From Pseudomonas koreensis (GTDB taxonomy: Bacteria > Pseudomonadota > Gammaproteobacteria > Pseudomonadales > Pseudomonadaceae), in the NCBI RefSeq assembly GCF_012986595.1, contig NZ_JAAQYM010000001.1, forward strand, positions 558,001 through 622,000: 64,000 bases of DNA. Reading direction: 5' to 3'. The notes below the pieces were generated by a model. It made no database searches and had not been told where the DNA came from. It saw nothing but the letters and a program-made list of their open reading frames with translations. This document shows, piece after piece, positions 1 through 8,078 of this stretch (position 1 is its first letter; each line of letters begins with the position of its first letter). Both the position numbers and the translations under genes were made by a program.

Positions 1-247
1 GGGCGTTACCCTGATCAACCACCTGAGCGTGCAAGCCAGCCACGCCGACAAAATGCGTGCTGATCCAAAAGCCGTGTATTTCCAGCTGGGTGCATCGGTG
101 TGCAATAACCCGTCTTACCGCAAGCTGATGGCCAAGGGCGCGATCATGCGTTATGACTTCAGTGAAGTGAAGACCAACCGCGCAATCGGCTCGGCCAGCT
201 ATCAAGAGTCCGATTGCCCGAAAGCGGCCCCGGCGAAGAAGAAGTAA
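1..247 (+). CDS. C-terminal part of a small conserved Pseudomonas protein (5' end outside window)
   Basis: The reading frame is open from base 2 and ends at TAA 245-247, so only the C-terminal ~81 residues are present. The fragment is basic, has two cysteines (VCNN and SDCPK) and a lysine-rich tail. Gene order beside the LOG gene and recX matches the place where P. aeruginosa has the small PA3611-type protein (quorum-sensing-regulated virulence factor family), and the residues look compatible. That assignment is from context and memory, not a search. Its stop abuts the stop of the convergent gene at 248. Confidence 0.6.
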   Translation, partial: GVTLINHLSVQASHADKMRADPKAVYFQLGASVCNNPSYRKLMAKGAIMRYDFSEVKTNRAIGSASYQESDCPKAAPAKKK

Positions 248-442
248 TCACCCGGTGTTGGCGCGCCGCTGTTCATCCTCGGCGCGCAATTCGGCCACCA
301 AGGCCTGCAAGTAACGAGAACGTCGTTCTCCACCTGCCAACCGACGGCAGCACTCCTCTTCGAGACTCACTTGATTGGTCTCGGCTGATGCTTTGAGCAT
401 CCGATACAGCTGCGTATCGATTTCCAGAACCACTCTGGCCAT
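248..442 (-). CDS. small ribbon-helix-helix-like protein, function unknown
   Basis: This 64-residue protein starts at ATG 440-442 and ends at TGA 248-250, directly abutting the convergent gene on the plus strand. The N-terminus (MARVVLEIDTQLYRML) has the short beta strand plus helix pattern of Arc/MetJ or FitA-like antitoxin DNA-binding proteins, and the C-terminal half is a charged helix rich in E and R. No toxin gene lies beside it, so a complete toxin-antitoxin pair is not supported. It could be a solitary small regulator; I do not recognise a named gene. Confidence 0.6.
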   Translation of the reverse strand: MARVVLEIDTQLYRMLKASAETNQVSLEEECCRRLAGGERRSRYLQALVAELRAEDEQRRANTG

Positions 443-802
443 CTGTCCCGCCTCCTTGCCTGCTACCCGCGAATCCTTGATAAAGCGCGCACCCTGTGTA
501 CGGTTACTGACTCCAAGCTGTCGTACAGTGCCTGTAGGTTAGTAAATCAGAGTGATTGCTCTACGGCGGACGTTCGGACGAGCGGTGAACGCTGTTGCCA
601 ATCGATAACCAGCGGTTGCCAGAAAAGACCTCGCGGCGTAATGATCAACTCAGCGCAATGGCTCGCGAGGGTCTAGATTCAAAGTATTTCCGATCACCTG
701 TTCACGGCAGAAAAAAGGAGCTGCCGAATGTGTGTGTTTTTTGCAGCGCGGCACTGACGCCGCACGTCAGGGCCACAAGCTCTGTGCAGAAGGAGACGTT
801 GA
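443..802. other. intergenic region upstream of the LOG gene
   Basis: These 360 bases hold no convincing long gene. An imperfect inverted repeat pairs 626-635 (AGACCTCGCG) with 664-674 (CGCGAGGGTCT) around a 28-base loop. A well-placed Shine-Dalgarno (AAAAAAGGAG, 711-720) precedes a nine-codon ORF at 728-757. The promoter of the plus-strand LOG gene should lie here, but I cannot pick a -35/-10 pair with confidence. Confidence 0.5.
728..757 (+). CDS. possible nine-codon leader peptide (MCVFFAARH)
   Basis: ATG 728-730 follows AAAAAAGGAG by seven bases, a better ribosome site than that of many genes here. The peptide ends at TGA 755-757, 45 bases before the LOG start. It could regulate the downstream gene by ribosome position, or be a chance ORF. 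Only the strong ribosome site supports it. Confidence 0.25.
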   Translation: MCVFFAARH

Positions 803-1921
803 ATGCCTTACCAACCGAATGACCTGCTCAGCCGTCATTTTCAGGAAAGCGGCCCCGACCTCATCAGCAAGGTCGAAGAACAGCTCAAGCAGATTTCCCC
901 CAACAGCCCGAACCTGCCGATTTATCGCGACATGATCCTGACCGTGCTGCGCATGGCCCAGGAAGACCACAATCGCTGGAACGCCAAAATCACCCTGCAA
1001 GCCTTGCGCGAGCTGGAACAGGCGTTTCGCGTGCTGGAACAATTCAAGGGACGCCGCAAGGTCACTGTGTTCGGCTCGGCCCGCACGCCGGTCGAGCATC
1101 CGTTGTATGCAATGGCCCGAGAACTCGGCGCGGCCCTGACACGCTCGAACATGATGGTCATCACCGGGGCTGGCGGCGGAATCATGGCCGCTGCACACGA
1201 AGGTGCCGGTCGCGATCACAGCCTCGGGTTCAACATCACCCTGCCCTTCGAGCAACATGCCAACCCGACCGTGAACGGCACCGGCAACCTGCTGCCATTC
1301 CATTTCTTCTTCACCCGCAAACTGTTCTTCGTCAAGGAAGCCGATGCGCTGGTGCTGTGCCCTGGCGGATTCGGCACACTGGACGAAGCACTGGAAGTGC
1401 TGACGCTGATCCAGACCGGTAAAAGTCCATTGGTGCCGGTGGTGTTGCTTGATGCGCCGGGCGGAACGTTCTGGCAAGGCGCGCTGGATTTCATACGCCA
1501 GCAACTCGCAGACAATCGCTACATCCTGCCTACCGACCTGAAACTGATGCGGCTGGTCTACAGCGTCGACGAGGCGGTGGAGCAGATCAACCAGTTCTAC
1601 AGCAACTTCCACTCCAGTCGCTGGCTCAAGCGCCAGTTCGTGATCCGCATGAACCATAAACTCAGCGACCAGGCGTTGGCGCATATGCAGGAGGCTTTCG
1701 CCGATCTGTGCCTGAGTGACCAGTTCCATCAACACGCCTACAGCGGCGAGGAATACGACGAAGCGCAGTACAGCCATCTGGTGCGGTTGGCCTTCGCGTT
1801 CAATGCCCGGAATCATGGCCGGCTCAGGGAGCTGGTGGACTACATCAACCTTCCGGAAAACTGGGCCGACACCCGACCGCCAACCCCACAACGCGCACGT
1901 GAGCCCTCGAAGGTCATTTGA
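803..1921 (+). CDS. LOG-family (TIGR00730-like) Rossmann-fold nucleotide-binding protein
   Basis: The 372-residue product carries GSAR at residues 91-94, the glycine-rich TGAGGGIM loop at 121-128, an Arg-Lys pair at 172-173 and the hallmark PGGFGTLDE at 187-195. These mark the lysine-decarboxylase-like/LOG family, whose members cleave nucleoside 5'-monophosphates (cytokinin-activating LOG enzymes, PpnN-type nucleosidases). It is longer than plain LOG (~190 residues), with about 85 extra residues before the core and about 120 after it, so substrate cannot be assigned. The start ATG has AAGGAG seven bases upstream. The gene ends at a terminator shared with convergent recX. Confidence 0.85.
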   Translation: MPYQPNDLLSRHFQESGPDLISKVEEQLKQISPNSPNLPIYRDMILTVLRMAQEDHNRWNAKITLQALRELEQAFRVLEQFKGRRKVTVFGSARTPVEHPLYAMARELGAALTRSNMMVITGAGGGIMAAAHEGAGRDHSLGFNITLPFEQHANPTVNGTGNLLPFHFFFTRKLFFVKEADALVLCPGGFGTLDEALEVLTLIQTGKSPLVPVVLLDAPGGTFWQGALDFIRQQLADNRYILPTDLKLMRLVYSVDEAVEQINQFYSNFHSSRWLKRQFVIRMNHKLSDQALAHMQEAFADLCLSDQFHQHAYSGEEYDEAQYSHLVRLAFAFNARNHGRLRELVDYINLPENWADTRPPTPQRAREPSKVI

Positions 1922-1930
1922 AGGCAAAAA

Positions 1931-1962
1931 AAACGGCCCGCTATTTTCATAGCGGGCCGTTT
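1931..1962. terminator. bidirectional terminator between the LOG gene and recX
   Basis: A perfect 12-bp stem (AAACGGCCCGCT / AGCGGGCCGTTT) around an 8-base loop has an A-run on its left and T-rich sequence on its right. It can stop transcription from the convergent LOG and recX genes. Confidence 0.85.
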
Positions 1963-1976
1963 CTATTTAATCCGAC

Positions 1977-2444
1977 TTAGTCGTCCATCCCTCTGCCGCT
2001 GAACAAGCGGTTGATCATCTCCATCGAGAAGCCCCGATACGCGAGGAACCGGCCTTGCTTGGCCCGTTCTTTGGCATCAATGGGCAGGTGCCCGGAGAAC
2101 TTGCGCTGCCACGTATCCCGTAGCTGCTCCTGCCAGTCGATACCGCTTTCACGTAGGGCGAGTTCGATATCGGTGCGTTGCAAACCACGCTGGCCCAGTT
2201 CTTCACGAATCCGCAAAGGGCCGTAGCCGGAACGGGCACGGTAGGAAACAAAGCTTTCAAGGTAACGTGCTTCGGAAAGCAGCCCCTCTTCCGTCAAACG
2301 GTCGAGGGCTGTTTCGATCATTTCCGCCTCAGCGCCGCGCTGACGCAGTTTACGCGTCAGTTCGACTCGACCGTGCTCGCGTCGAGCGAGCAGGTCCATG
2401 GCGGTTCGCCGCACCGCGACGAGGGTATCGAGTACAAGTGTCAT
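1977..2444 (-). CDS. recX: RecX, regulator of RecA
   Basis: The 155-residue protein has the arginine-rich, three-helix-repeat composition of RecX ([14 protein letters not shown] near the N-terminus, [11 protein letters not shown] in the middle). RecX binds inside the RecA-DNA filament groove and limits RecA activity. It starts nine bases after the recA stop, so the two genes are probably co-transcribed under SOS control, with partial readthrough setting the RecX level. The length is typical for gammaproteobacterial RecX. Its 3' end faces the LOG gene across a bidirectional terminator. Confidence 0.93.
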   Translation of the reverse strand: MTLVLDTLVAVRRTAMDLLARREHGRVELTRKLRQRGAEAEMIETALDRLTEEGLLSEARYLESFVSYRARSGYGPLRIREELGQRGLQRTDIELALRESGIDWQEQLRDTWQRKFSGHLPIDAKERAKQGRFLAYRGFSMEMINRLFSGRGMDD

Positions 2445-2453
2445 TCAAAGACT

Positions 2454-3512
2454 TCAAACGTCGATGTCGGCCTCGGCCATCTCGTCGACCTTGTCACGAG
2501 TCGCCGAAGCCTTGACGTCTGCTGCTGGTGCCAGCAGCTTGTCACGCAGTTGCTTCTCGAGCTTGGCGGCGATTTCCGGGTTGTCTGCCAGGAACTTGGC
2601 CGAGTTGGCCTTGCCCTGACCGATCTTGGTGCCTTCGTAGGCATACCAGGCGCCGGACTTCTCGACGAAACCGTGCAGTACGCCCAGGTCGATCATCTCG
2701 CCATTGAGGTAGATACCCTTGCCGTAGAGAATCTGGAACTCGGCCTGACGGAACGGCGAAGCGACCTTGTTCTTCACAACCTTGACGCGGGTTTCGCTAC
2801 CGACAACTTCGTCGCCTTCCTTCACCGCGCCGGTACGGCGGATGTCGAGACGAACCGAAGCATAGAACTTGAGCGCGTTACCACCGGTGGTGGTTTCCGG
2901 GCTGCCAAACATCACGCCGATCTTCATGCGGATCTGGTTGATGAAGATCACCAGGCAGTTGGCGTTCTTGATGTTACCGGTGATTTTACGCAGCGCCTGG
3001 GACATCAGACGGGCTTGCAGGCCCACGTGCATGTCACCCATTTCGCCTTCGATTTCAGCCTTCGGTACCAGCGCGGCCACGGAGTCGACGATGATCACGT
3101 CGACGGCGTTGGAGCGCACCAGCATGTCGGTGATTTCCAGGGCCTGTTCGCCGGTGTCCGGCTGGGACACCAGCAGGTCATCGACGTTGACGCCCAGCTT
3201 GCCGGCGTACTCAGGGTCGAGGGCGTGTTCGGCGTCGACGAAAGCGCAGGTCGCGCCGGCTTTTTGAGCCTGGGCGATCACGGACAGTGTCAGTGTGGTT
3301 TTACCGGAGGATTCAGGACCGTAGATTTCAACAATACGGCCTTTTGGCAGACCGCCGATGCCGAGTGCAATGTCCAGACCCAGAGAGCCAGTGGAGATGG
3401 ATGGGATCGCCTGACGGTCCTGATCGCCCATACGCATTACGGCACCCTTGCCGAATTGACGTTCGATCTGACCCAGGGCCGCAGCCAAGGCTTTCTTCTT
3501 GTTGTCGTCCAT
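2454..3512 (-). CDS. recA: RecA recombinase and SOS coprotease
   Basis: The 352-residue protein shows Walker A GPESSGKT at residues 65-72, the conserved FINQIR segment, and an acidic C-terminal tail, all standard RecA. It forms ATP-dependent filaments on single-stranded DNA for strand exchange and triggers LexA and phage-repressor self-cleavage. The start ([10 protein letters not shown]) is chosen over a far longer open frame because it matches the family N-terminus and has GAGGAC upstream. A LexA box lies 41-56 bases before the start. RecA is also the likely trigger that inactivates the PrtR-type repressor of the adjacent tailocin locus. Confidence 0.98.
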   Translation of the reverse strand: MDDNKKKALAAALGQIERQFGKGAVMRMGDQDRQAIPSISTGSLGLDIALGIGGLPKGRIVEIYGPESSGKTTLTLSVIAQAQKAGATCAFVDAEHALDPEYAGKLGVNVDDLLVSQPDTGEQALEITDMLVRSNAVDVIIVDSVAALVPKAEIEGEMGDMHVGLQARLMSQALRKITGNIKNANCLVIFINQIRMKIGVMFGSPETTTGGNALKFYASVRLDIRRTGAVKEGDEVVGSETRVKVVKNKVASPFRQAEFQILYGKGIYLNGEMIDLGVLHGFVEKSGAWYAYEGTKIGQGKANSAKFLADNPEIAAKLEKQLRDKLLAPAADVKASATRDKVDEMAEADIDV

Positions 3513-3552
3513 TAAAGTCCTCACGTAATCAATAAGGCCTGACGGCCAACAC

Positions 3553-3568
3553 CTGTATAAGTAGCCAG
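3553..3568 (-). promoter_or_regulatory. LexA (SOS) box of recA
   Basis: On the minus strand the 16-mer CTGGCTACTTATACAG fits the CTG-N10-CAG LexA consensus and sits 41 bases upstream of the recA start codon. The position and half-sites are those expected for the recA operator. Confidence 0.85.
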
Positions 3569-3595
3569 TATTATTCCACAGCGTTCGCGGATCGC

Positions 3596-4096
3596 CTACC
3601 CCTGATTTTCGATTTCTCGTGCCGCTAGTCGCAGGAGCCCCTCTAGCGCGGCCTTCACCGTTTGTCGGCGGACTTCGTCGCGGTTGCCGGGAAAGTGCTG
3701 AACCTCGCTGGACACCGCGTCGCCCACACCCCACGCCAGCCACACCGTGCCCACCGGTTTGTTCGGGGTACCGCCATCGGGCCCGGCCACGCCGCTGACT
3801 GCCACGGCAAACCGCGCGAGGCTGTGCTTCTGCGCGCCACGCACCATCGACTCGACCACCTCGCGACTGACCGCGCCCACCGTGTCGAACAATTCGGCGG
3901 GGACATTCAGTTGCCGGGTTTTCTGCCGGTTGGAGTAGGTCACGTAACCGGCCTCGAACCACGCCGAACTCCCCGGAATCCGTGTGATCGCTTCGGCAAT
4001 CCCACCACCGGTACAGGATTCGGCGGTGGTGACGTGGGCATTGAGCAACTGCAGACGTCGGCCAAGCTCGGCAGCCAGTTGAGTGATCTCTTTCAC
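3596..4096 (-). CDS. cinA: CinA C-terminal-domain protein, nicotinamide-nucleotide amidohydrolase (PncC type)
   Basis: The product is about 166 residues and contains only the CinA C-terminal domain: [13 protein letters not shown], then GYVTYSN, then [11 protein letters not shown] and KPVGTVW. PncC enzymes deamidate nicotinamide mononucleotide to nicotinic acid mononucleotide for NAD recycling. I favour a GTG start at 4094-4096 because CCGGAG lies just upstream and family members start with KEITQ; an in-frame ATG at 4135 would add 13 residues that do not look conserved. It lies immediately upstream of recA and marks the left border of the tailocin insertion. Confidence 0.88.
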   Translation of the reverse strand: MKEITQLAAELGRRLQLLNAHVTTAESCTGGGIAEAITRIPGSSAWFEAGYVTYSNRQKTRQLNVPAELFDTVGAVSREVVESMVRGAQKHSLARFAVAVSGVAGPDGGTPNKPVGTVWLAWGVGDAVSSEVQHFPGNRDEVRRQTVKAALEGLLRLAAREIENQG

Positions 4097-4163
4097 GGTG
4101 CGCTCCGGATCGGGTGGAATGACACCACCGTACACGACCCGGTTGCGCTTTCAATACACAGAC

Positions 4164-4682
4164 TCATTCAAAATGTTCGGGCGCCAACGCTCTGACATAC
4201 GCCTGACAGGCCTGCAGGGCAATCAGTCCGCGGTCGCCGGTGTCGGTGATGGCGATAATTCGTTGAGCATGCGCCGGGTCAAGTCGGGCGCGTACGGTTG
4301 CATGATCCACGTTGCCGGTGCCGGTGGTGGCTGGCACCCCGCAGCCTTGGGCAGCGTCGCCTGCGTCGATGAGGACTGACAGGCGCAGATCAGCAGTGGC
4401 AAGACGATCGCGCAGGCGATCCTGATCACGTTGGGCATCACTGAGTGCTCGATAGTGGGTTTGCTCACTGGCCGCTAGGCGTTGCTCGAGGGCCAGACGC
4501 TTGTCCTGCTCGGCCTGCTGCGCGGTGGCCGCGGCCGAGGTCAGCTGATTGAGGGTGTCGGCGTGCAGCCGCGCCTGCTCGGCCAGTTGCCGCCCGTAGC
4601 GCCAGTCCTGAAACTGCCAGGCCAGAGCGGCCGCCACGGCTGCCAGCACCAAAAAGCCGATCACGCGCCAGGAGATGGACAT
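4164..4682 (-). CDS. Rz-like inner-membrane spanin
   Basis: The 172-residue protein has one N-terminal membrane anchor (about residues 6-23, VIGFLVLAAVAAALAW) followed by a long charged, Q/A/E/R-rich coiled-coil region (AEQARLHADTLNQL, ALEQRLAASEQ). That is the architecture of phage Rz, which bridges the periplasm and fuses the membranes in the last step of lysis. The start at 4680-4682 overlaps the end of the endolysin gene by 22 bases, and a separate Rz1 gene is nested in another frame. It is the last gene of the tailocin operon. Confidence 0.88.
   Translation of the reverse strand: MSISWRVIGFLVLAAVAAALAWQFQDWRYGRQLAEQARLHADTLNQLTSAAATAQQAEQDKRLALEQRLAASEQTHYRALSDAQRDQDRLRDRLATADLRLSVLIDAGDAAQGCGVPATTGTGNVDHATVRARLDPAHAQRIIAITDTGDRGLIALQACQAYVRALAPEHFE
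4223..4438 (-). CDS. Rz1-like outer-membrane lipoprotein spanin, nested inside Rz
   Basis: A 71-residue ORF lies entirely within Rz in a different frame. From ATG 4438 it encodes a hydrophobic signal (IACAIVLPLL) ending in the lipobox ICAC, then a Ser/Gln-rich stretch and a proline-rich part (QPPPAPATW). A lipoprotein signal followed by a short proline-rich domain, embedded in Rz, is the hallmark of Rz1. Rz and Rz1 form the spanin complex. A GTG start 30 bases upstream is possible but would put charged residues before the signal. Confidence 0.85.
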   Translation of the reverse strand: MPNVIRIACAIVLPLLICACQSSSTQATLPKAAGCQPPPAPATWIMQPYAPDLTRRMLNELSPSPTPATAD

Positions 4683-5227
4683 AACACCGCCCTCGCCCGC
4701 GCCCAGATGTCGAGACGATCCTGCAGGCCATTCAACCCGCCGTTGATTCGGCGAGTGATGCTGTTGAACTGGTCGCGATCGGCCAGACCGTTCAAGCCGT
4801 TCTGTTCCCAGAACCAGGCGGCGGACTCGGCCGCCCATTGCGGTTGCTCCAGCAACTCCGGCAAGGACAGCAAGCGTTCGTCACCGAACAGGCCCAGGCT
4901 GCACTGGCGATAGTTGCTGCGACCGGTGATCTGGATCAGCCCGCGACCGCGGTACTTCTGCCCGTCGCCATCGGCCTCGGGCGTGTTGCCCAGGCGCAGC
5001 GCCAGCGTGCCGGTGTCGTATTTGCTCAGGTACTGGTTGTTGCCCAGTTCCCGCACGTATTGCAACTGCCCCGACTCGTGACCGATTTGCGCGAGGAACG
5101 CAGCGATGCGTTTTGGCGAGTCGATATGGCGCCGAGTCATTGCGTTATTAAGTGCAGAAACAAAAACGCCCGCTTGGGAGCGGGCGTTGGGCATGATGGT
5201 TTTAAGGTTGTCTTCAGTTATTTGCAT
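4661..5227 (-). CDS. endolysin, glycoside hydrolase family 19 (chitinase-like lysozyme)
   Basis: The 188-residue protein has FLAQIGHESGQL with the presumed catalytic Glu at residue 51, then YRGRGLIQITGRSNY and a C-terminal AAWFWEQNGLN segment, the GH19 muramidase layout of Pseudomonas phage and tailocin endolysins. It should cut peptidoglycan after the holin opens the inner membrane. No signal peptide is seen. The holin is about 31 kb away at the operon start, so the lysis genes bracket the tail genes. A perfect terminator-like hairpin lies within codons 14-22. Confidence 0.92.
   Translation of the reverse strand: MQITEDNLKTIMPNARSQAGVFVSALNNAMTRRHIDSPKRIAAFLAQIGHESGQLQYVRELGNNQYLSKYDTGTLALRLGNTPEADGDGQKYRGRGLIQITGRSNYRQCSLGLFGDERLLSLPELLEQPQWAAESAAWFWEQNGLNGLADRDQFNSITRRINGGLNGLQDRLDIWARARAVLCPSPGA
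5162..5188 (-). terminator. terminator-like hairpin inside the endolysin coding sequence
   Basis: A perfect 10-bp GC-rich stem (AACGCCCGCT / AGCGGGCGTT) with a 4-base loop is followed, in the direction of transcription, by TTTTTG. It lies within the first 70 bases of the endolysin gene. It may be an attenuator or a by-product of the conserved NARSQAGVF codons. Confidence 0.5.
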
Positions 5228-5260
5228 AATGCGTAATCCTCCCTGGATGCTCCGATTGAA

Positions 5261-5515
5261 TCATGGTTGGCGGACAACGCCCCCCAGCCATTTTTTTGCC
5301 AGAGTTGTCAGGATGTTGTTCGGTACCGCGACCTCGGGGGCCGCGAACACCCAGCCGAGAGTGCCGAAGTTGGCGTTCCAGTCGATTTGCGGTGCCGGTG
5401 TCACATCGGTGATGTCGGCCCATTGCAGATCGGGGTGGAACATCTCGACCATGTTGCCTTCAGTCGAAAACAGCTCGACCACGGTGTTATTGACGATGCG
5501 TGCGTAGGTTTTCAT
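5261..5515 (-). CDS. short tail-fibre assembly protein, pair 6
   Basis: This 84-residue gene starts in an ATGA overlap with the stop of the fibre gene at 5515. Its N-terminus (MKTYARIVNNTVVELF) resembles that of the pair-4 assembly protein (MARYARVENGVAVEVI), but it lacks the C-terminal helical domain (LxxYRxALRDWP) seen in pairs 4 and 5. Its place directly after a fibre gene argues for a fibre-folding or attachment role. It may be a minimal chaperone or a truncated one. Confidence 0.65.
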   Translation of the reverse strand: MKTYARIVNNTVVELFSTEGNMVEMFHPDLQWADITDVTPAPQIDWNANFGTLGWVFAAPEVAVPNNILTTLAKKWLGGVVRQP

Positions 5516-6675
5516 CAGGCGTACTCGTAGATGATCACAGCGCCACGGGCACCGGCGGCGCCTGGTCTGCCCGGTTGATTCATGGCATTGGCGATGCCGC
5601 CAGCACCGGAACCATAGCCCGAGCCGGGTGCAGCGACAGCTCCGCTGGCACTGGTACCAGCGCCCCCAGCCCCCAAGGGTGAAGACGCACCATGTCCAGG
5701 AAGAATCGAACCGTTGACGCAAATTCCAGGACTGCCGGCTGCCCCTGCGCTACTGACAATGTTGGCGCCAGTGGCCGCAATGCCAGGCACGCCGCCGACA
5801 AACAGTCCGAATTGTGAAACGCCAACGACCCCGACGTTCATCGCTCCGCTACCGCCAGGCGCAGAGACAAGAGATCCAATTGAACTGGTCCCCCCGGGCC
5901 CTGCACTCCCCCCGATAGCACCCGCGATACCTGCCGCCCCTACTGTAACGATCTGGCTACTACCTATGCTTGAAGATGGAATCCAGGCTTCGGCATAGCT
6001 GCCGGAAGCCCCACCACCCGAAACTCCGATCTCGCTGCCGCTGGTTGCGGCAACTCCCGCACTCCCGCCACCACCACCCACTACCTTGACCAGCACATTC
6101 TTCATCCCCACCGTCGGCACATAAGTGCCAGACGAGGTAAACGTCTTCACTCCCAATAAGCGCCCACTCGCCGCACCGCCACCGCTGGCATACACCAGCA
6201 CCCAACTGTCCAGCGCCGCGCTGTACACCACCGAACACACACTGCCGGCGACAATCTCGGCAGGCCGCAACGCACTCAGCGCCAGACTCACCAGCGGCTT
6301 GGGCAGCAAGCCGTTCGGAGCAAACGTACTCGCCCCGGTGTTGGCGTTGCCAGCGGTAAAGCGCAGCGCCAGACCGTCCTTCAACGTAGCAATGGCTGGC
6401 ACGTAGTTGGCCATGTACAGATTGGCCGCACCGATGTCCGCAGCATGCTTGTCTTCACCGGCCTGACTGATTTTTTTCAACGCCTGCAACAGCTGCGTCG
6501 CATCGGTTTCGCTGGGTTCAAGACCTGCAGATTTGACGACGTTCAACAGTTCATCGGTAACGCTGTTACCCCAGGTGGCCGGGATCAGCGATCCGGGCAG
6601 GCCGGCGACGGCGTCTTCATTGACGAACTTGCCGTTCACCAGCCCGACGCTGGGAACGCTTTTTGGATAATCCAT
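5515..6675 (-). CDS. tail fibre 6, glycine-rich receptor-binding type
   Basis: The 386-residue protein begins with the anchor shared by all six fibres of the array (MDYPKSVPSVGLVNGKFV, PGSLIPATWGN, then QLLQAL by residue 66). After about residue 190 it becomes extremely glycine- and serine-rich (VVGGGGGSAG, ASPLGAGGAGTS) and ends in GAVIIYEYA. The low-complexity C-terminus resembles glycine-rich phage adhesin tips and is very like fibre 4 in style. It should trimerise on the Mu-like tail and bind a surface receptor. It is coupled to its assembly gene by ATGA. Confidence 0.85.
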   Translation of the reverse strand: MDYPKSVPSVGLVNGKFVNEDAVAGLPGSLIPATWGNSVTDELLNVVKSAGLEPSETDATQLLQALKKISQAGEDKHAADIGAANLYMANYVPAIATLKDGLALRFTAGNANTGASTFAPNGLLPKPLVSLALSALRPAEIVAGSVCSVVYSAALDSWVLVYASGGGAASGRLLGVKTFTSSGTYVPTVGMKNVLVKVVGGGGGSAGVAATSGSEIGVSGGGASGSYAEAWIPSSSIGSSQIVTVGAAGIAGAIGGSAGPGGTSSIGSLVSAPGGSGAMNVGVVGVSQFGLFVGGVPGIAATGANIVSSAGAAGSPGICVNGSILPGHGASSPLGAGGAGTSASGAVAAPGSGYGSGAGGIANAMNQPGRPGAAGARGAVIIYEYA

Positions 6676-6693
6676 TTCAACATCCCTGAAGAA

Positions 6694-7140
6694 TCAAAGC
6701 GCTGCAGCCAACCACTTCGGCGCTACCGGCCGATGCTCGCTGAACGGAAAAAAAGAACCCTGTGGCCAGTCCCGCAGCTCACGGCGATAGGTTTGCAATT
6801 GGGCGTATTGCTCGGTGGTCAACGTGGTGCCGCCGCCGTCCTCGAGTTCATCGCGGTCACGGGCCACCAGACCGTCAGTGGCGGCCAGTTGCGCCGTACG
6901 CCATGAGCGCTCGATGTCCGCTGCTTCATCCGGCGAAGGCGGCGGTGGATCGACCAGAATCGGATAGCCGTTGTCAGCACGCACGCCAATCACTTTCGGG
7001 GTGACCGCCATCTGCTGCAGCAGCGAGATCCAGTAGCCCTGGGGAATTTCGATAACGTCGTCGGGAATGTCCGTCGAATTGATACCCGGCACATACGCGC
7101 CCCGGGTGCTGGCGCTGAACAATACATTGAACGGATTCAT
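6694..7140 (-). CDS. tail-fibre assembly chaperone, pair 5
   Basis: The 148-residue protein has the C-terminal helical pattern of phage tail-fibre assembly chaperones: a WRTAQLAATDGLVARDRDE helix, TLTTEQYAQLQTYRREL and then DWPQGSFFP, ending in APKWLAAAL. The ending closely parallels the pair-4 chaperone (VPTWLAADVG). Its ATG directly abuts the stop of fibre 5 at 7141, so the two are probably translated together and matched. Confidence 0.8.
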   Translation of the reverse strand: MNPFNVLFSASTRGAYVPGINSTDIPDDVIEIPQGYWISLLQQMAVTPKVIGVRADNGYPILVDPPPPSPDEAADIERSWRTAQLAATDGLVARDRDELEDGGGTTLTTEQYAQLQTYRRELRDWPQGSFFPFSEHRPVAPKWLAAAL

Positions 7141-8037
7141 TCAGTAGCCCTTTGCAAGGTAAAAAACACCCCAATTCGCATTGACGTCACCGGTGTAGCT
7201 TCGGACCTTCAGCCGGCAACCCTGTTTCGTCGCAGAGTTGGAGTACATAACGACCATCGCGCCGTCGCCCCCCGAGTGGATGGCCACGATCGATGAAAAC
7301 GCGTTGGGAAAAGAGATGGGAAAGCTGATATTAACGTCGCCTTTGGCATCCGTGGCGCCAACCCCCCACTGGTCGATGTTTCCGCTGGGATAGCGCTGAT
7401 AACCGACGTTACCTACGACACCGGAATGAGCTGTGGCATACCTGTCGCTGATCGATCCCCCATACAACCGCCATTGATTGCTCAGTTTGATCAGGCAAGC
7501 GGAATCACCAAGATCCAGCTTCAGCGGTCCGAATGTGCCATTACAGGTTTCGATCAGTTCATTAGCCGCCGGATTGATAGTCAAAATACCGGTGCCCGCA
7601 TTGATCACTTGAAGGGTACTGGCGTGGGCAACTCCGTTGATTGAAGGCAACGTCGCAGTGATTGGAGAGTTACTCGCAAAGCTGGCGACTCCACCAATAT
7701 TGGCGGCGCCCAGAACTGTACTAGTGCCGTAGGACACGAAACCTGAAAACTGCAAACCTGCTCGGGTTACGAACTCAGTAGTTGCGACCGATTTGCCACT
7801 GTCGAATTGCGGCGCAGTCACGAACAACTTGTTGCTGCGTAAAGCCCCCAGCAGTTGATCATTGGCGGACTCTGTCGGCGTAAGACCTGCACTTTGGATA
7901 ACCTTCAGCAACTCCTGCGTGACGCCGTTCCCCCAACTCGCCGGAATCAACGATCCCGGTTTGCCCGCTACCGGGTCCTCATCGACAAACTTACCGTCCA
8001 CCAGACCTGCACTGGGAACACTTTTTGGATAATCCAT
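7141..8037 (-). CDS. tail fibre 5, Gp53-like C-terminal type
   Basis: The 298-residue protein starts with the common anchor (MDYPKSVPSAGLVDGKFV ... GSLIPASWGN) and contains FDSGKSVATTEFV, a common fibre repeat motif. The C-terminal domain has GYQRYPSGNIDQWG, matching the Gp53-like tip domain (GYQxLPSGxIxQWG) also seen in fibre 1. It is therefore a receptor-binding fibre with a tip unlike fibres 2, 3, 4 and 6. Confidence 0.85.
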   Translation of the reverse strand: MDYPKSVPSAGLVDGKFVDEDPVAGKPGSLIPASWGNGVTQELLKVIQSAGLTPTESANDQLLGALRSNKLFVTAPQFDSGKSVATTEFVTRAGLQFSGFVSYGTSTVLGAANIGGVASFASNSPITATLPSINGVAHASTLQVINAGTGILTINPAANELIETCNGTFGPLKLDLGDSACLIKLSNQWRLYGGSISDRYATAHSGVVGNVGYQRYPSGNIDQWGVGATDAKGDVNISFPISFPNAFSSIVAIHSGGDGAMVVMYSNSATKQGCRLKVRSYTGDVNANWGVFYLAKGY

Positions 8038-8078
8038 TGCTCATCTCCTGATCTGAAAACACATACAACTTGATGGCG

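Noticed and set aside
248..442. Toxin-antitoxin pair
   Set aside because: Only the ribbon-helix-helix-like small protein is present; no toxin-like gene lies beside it.
2178..3515. 445-codon open frame on the plus strand
   Set aside because: Antisense to recA and recX.
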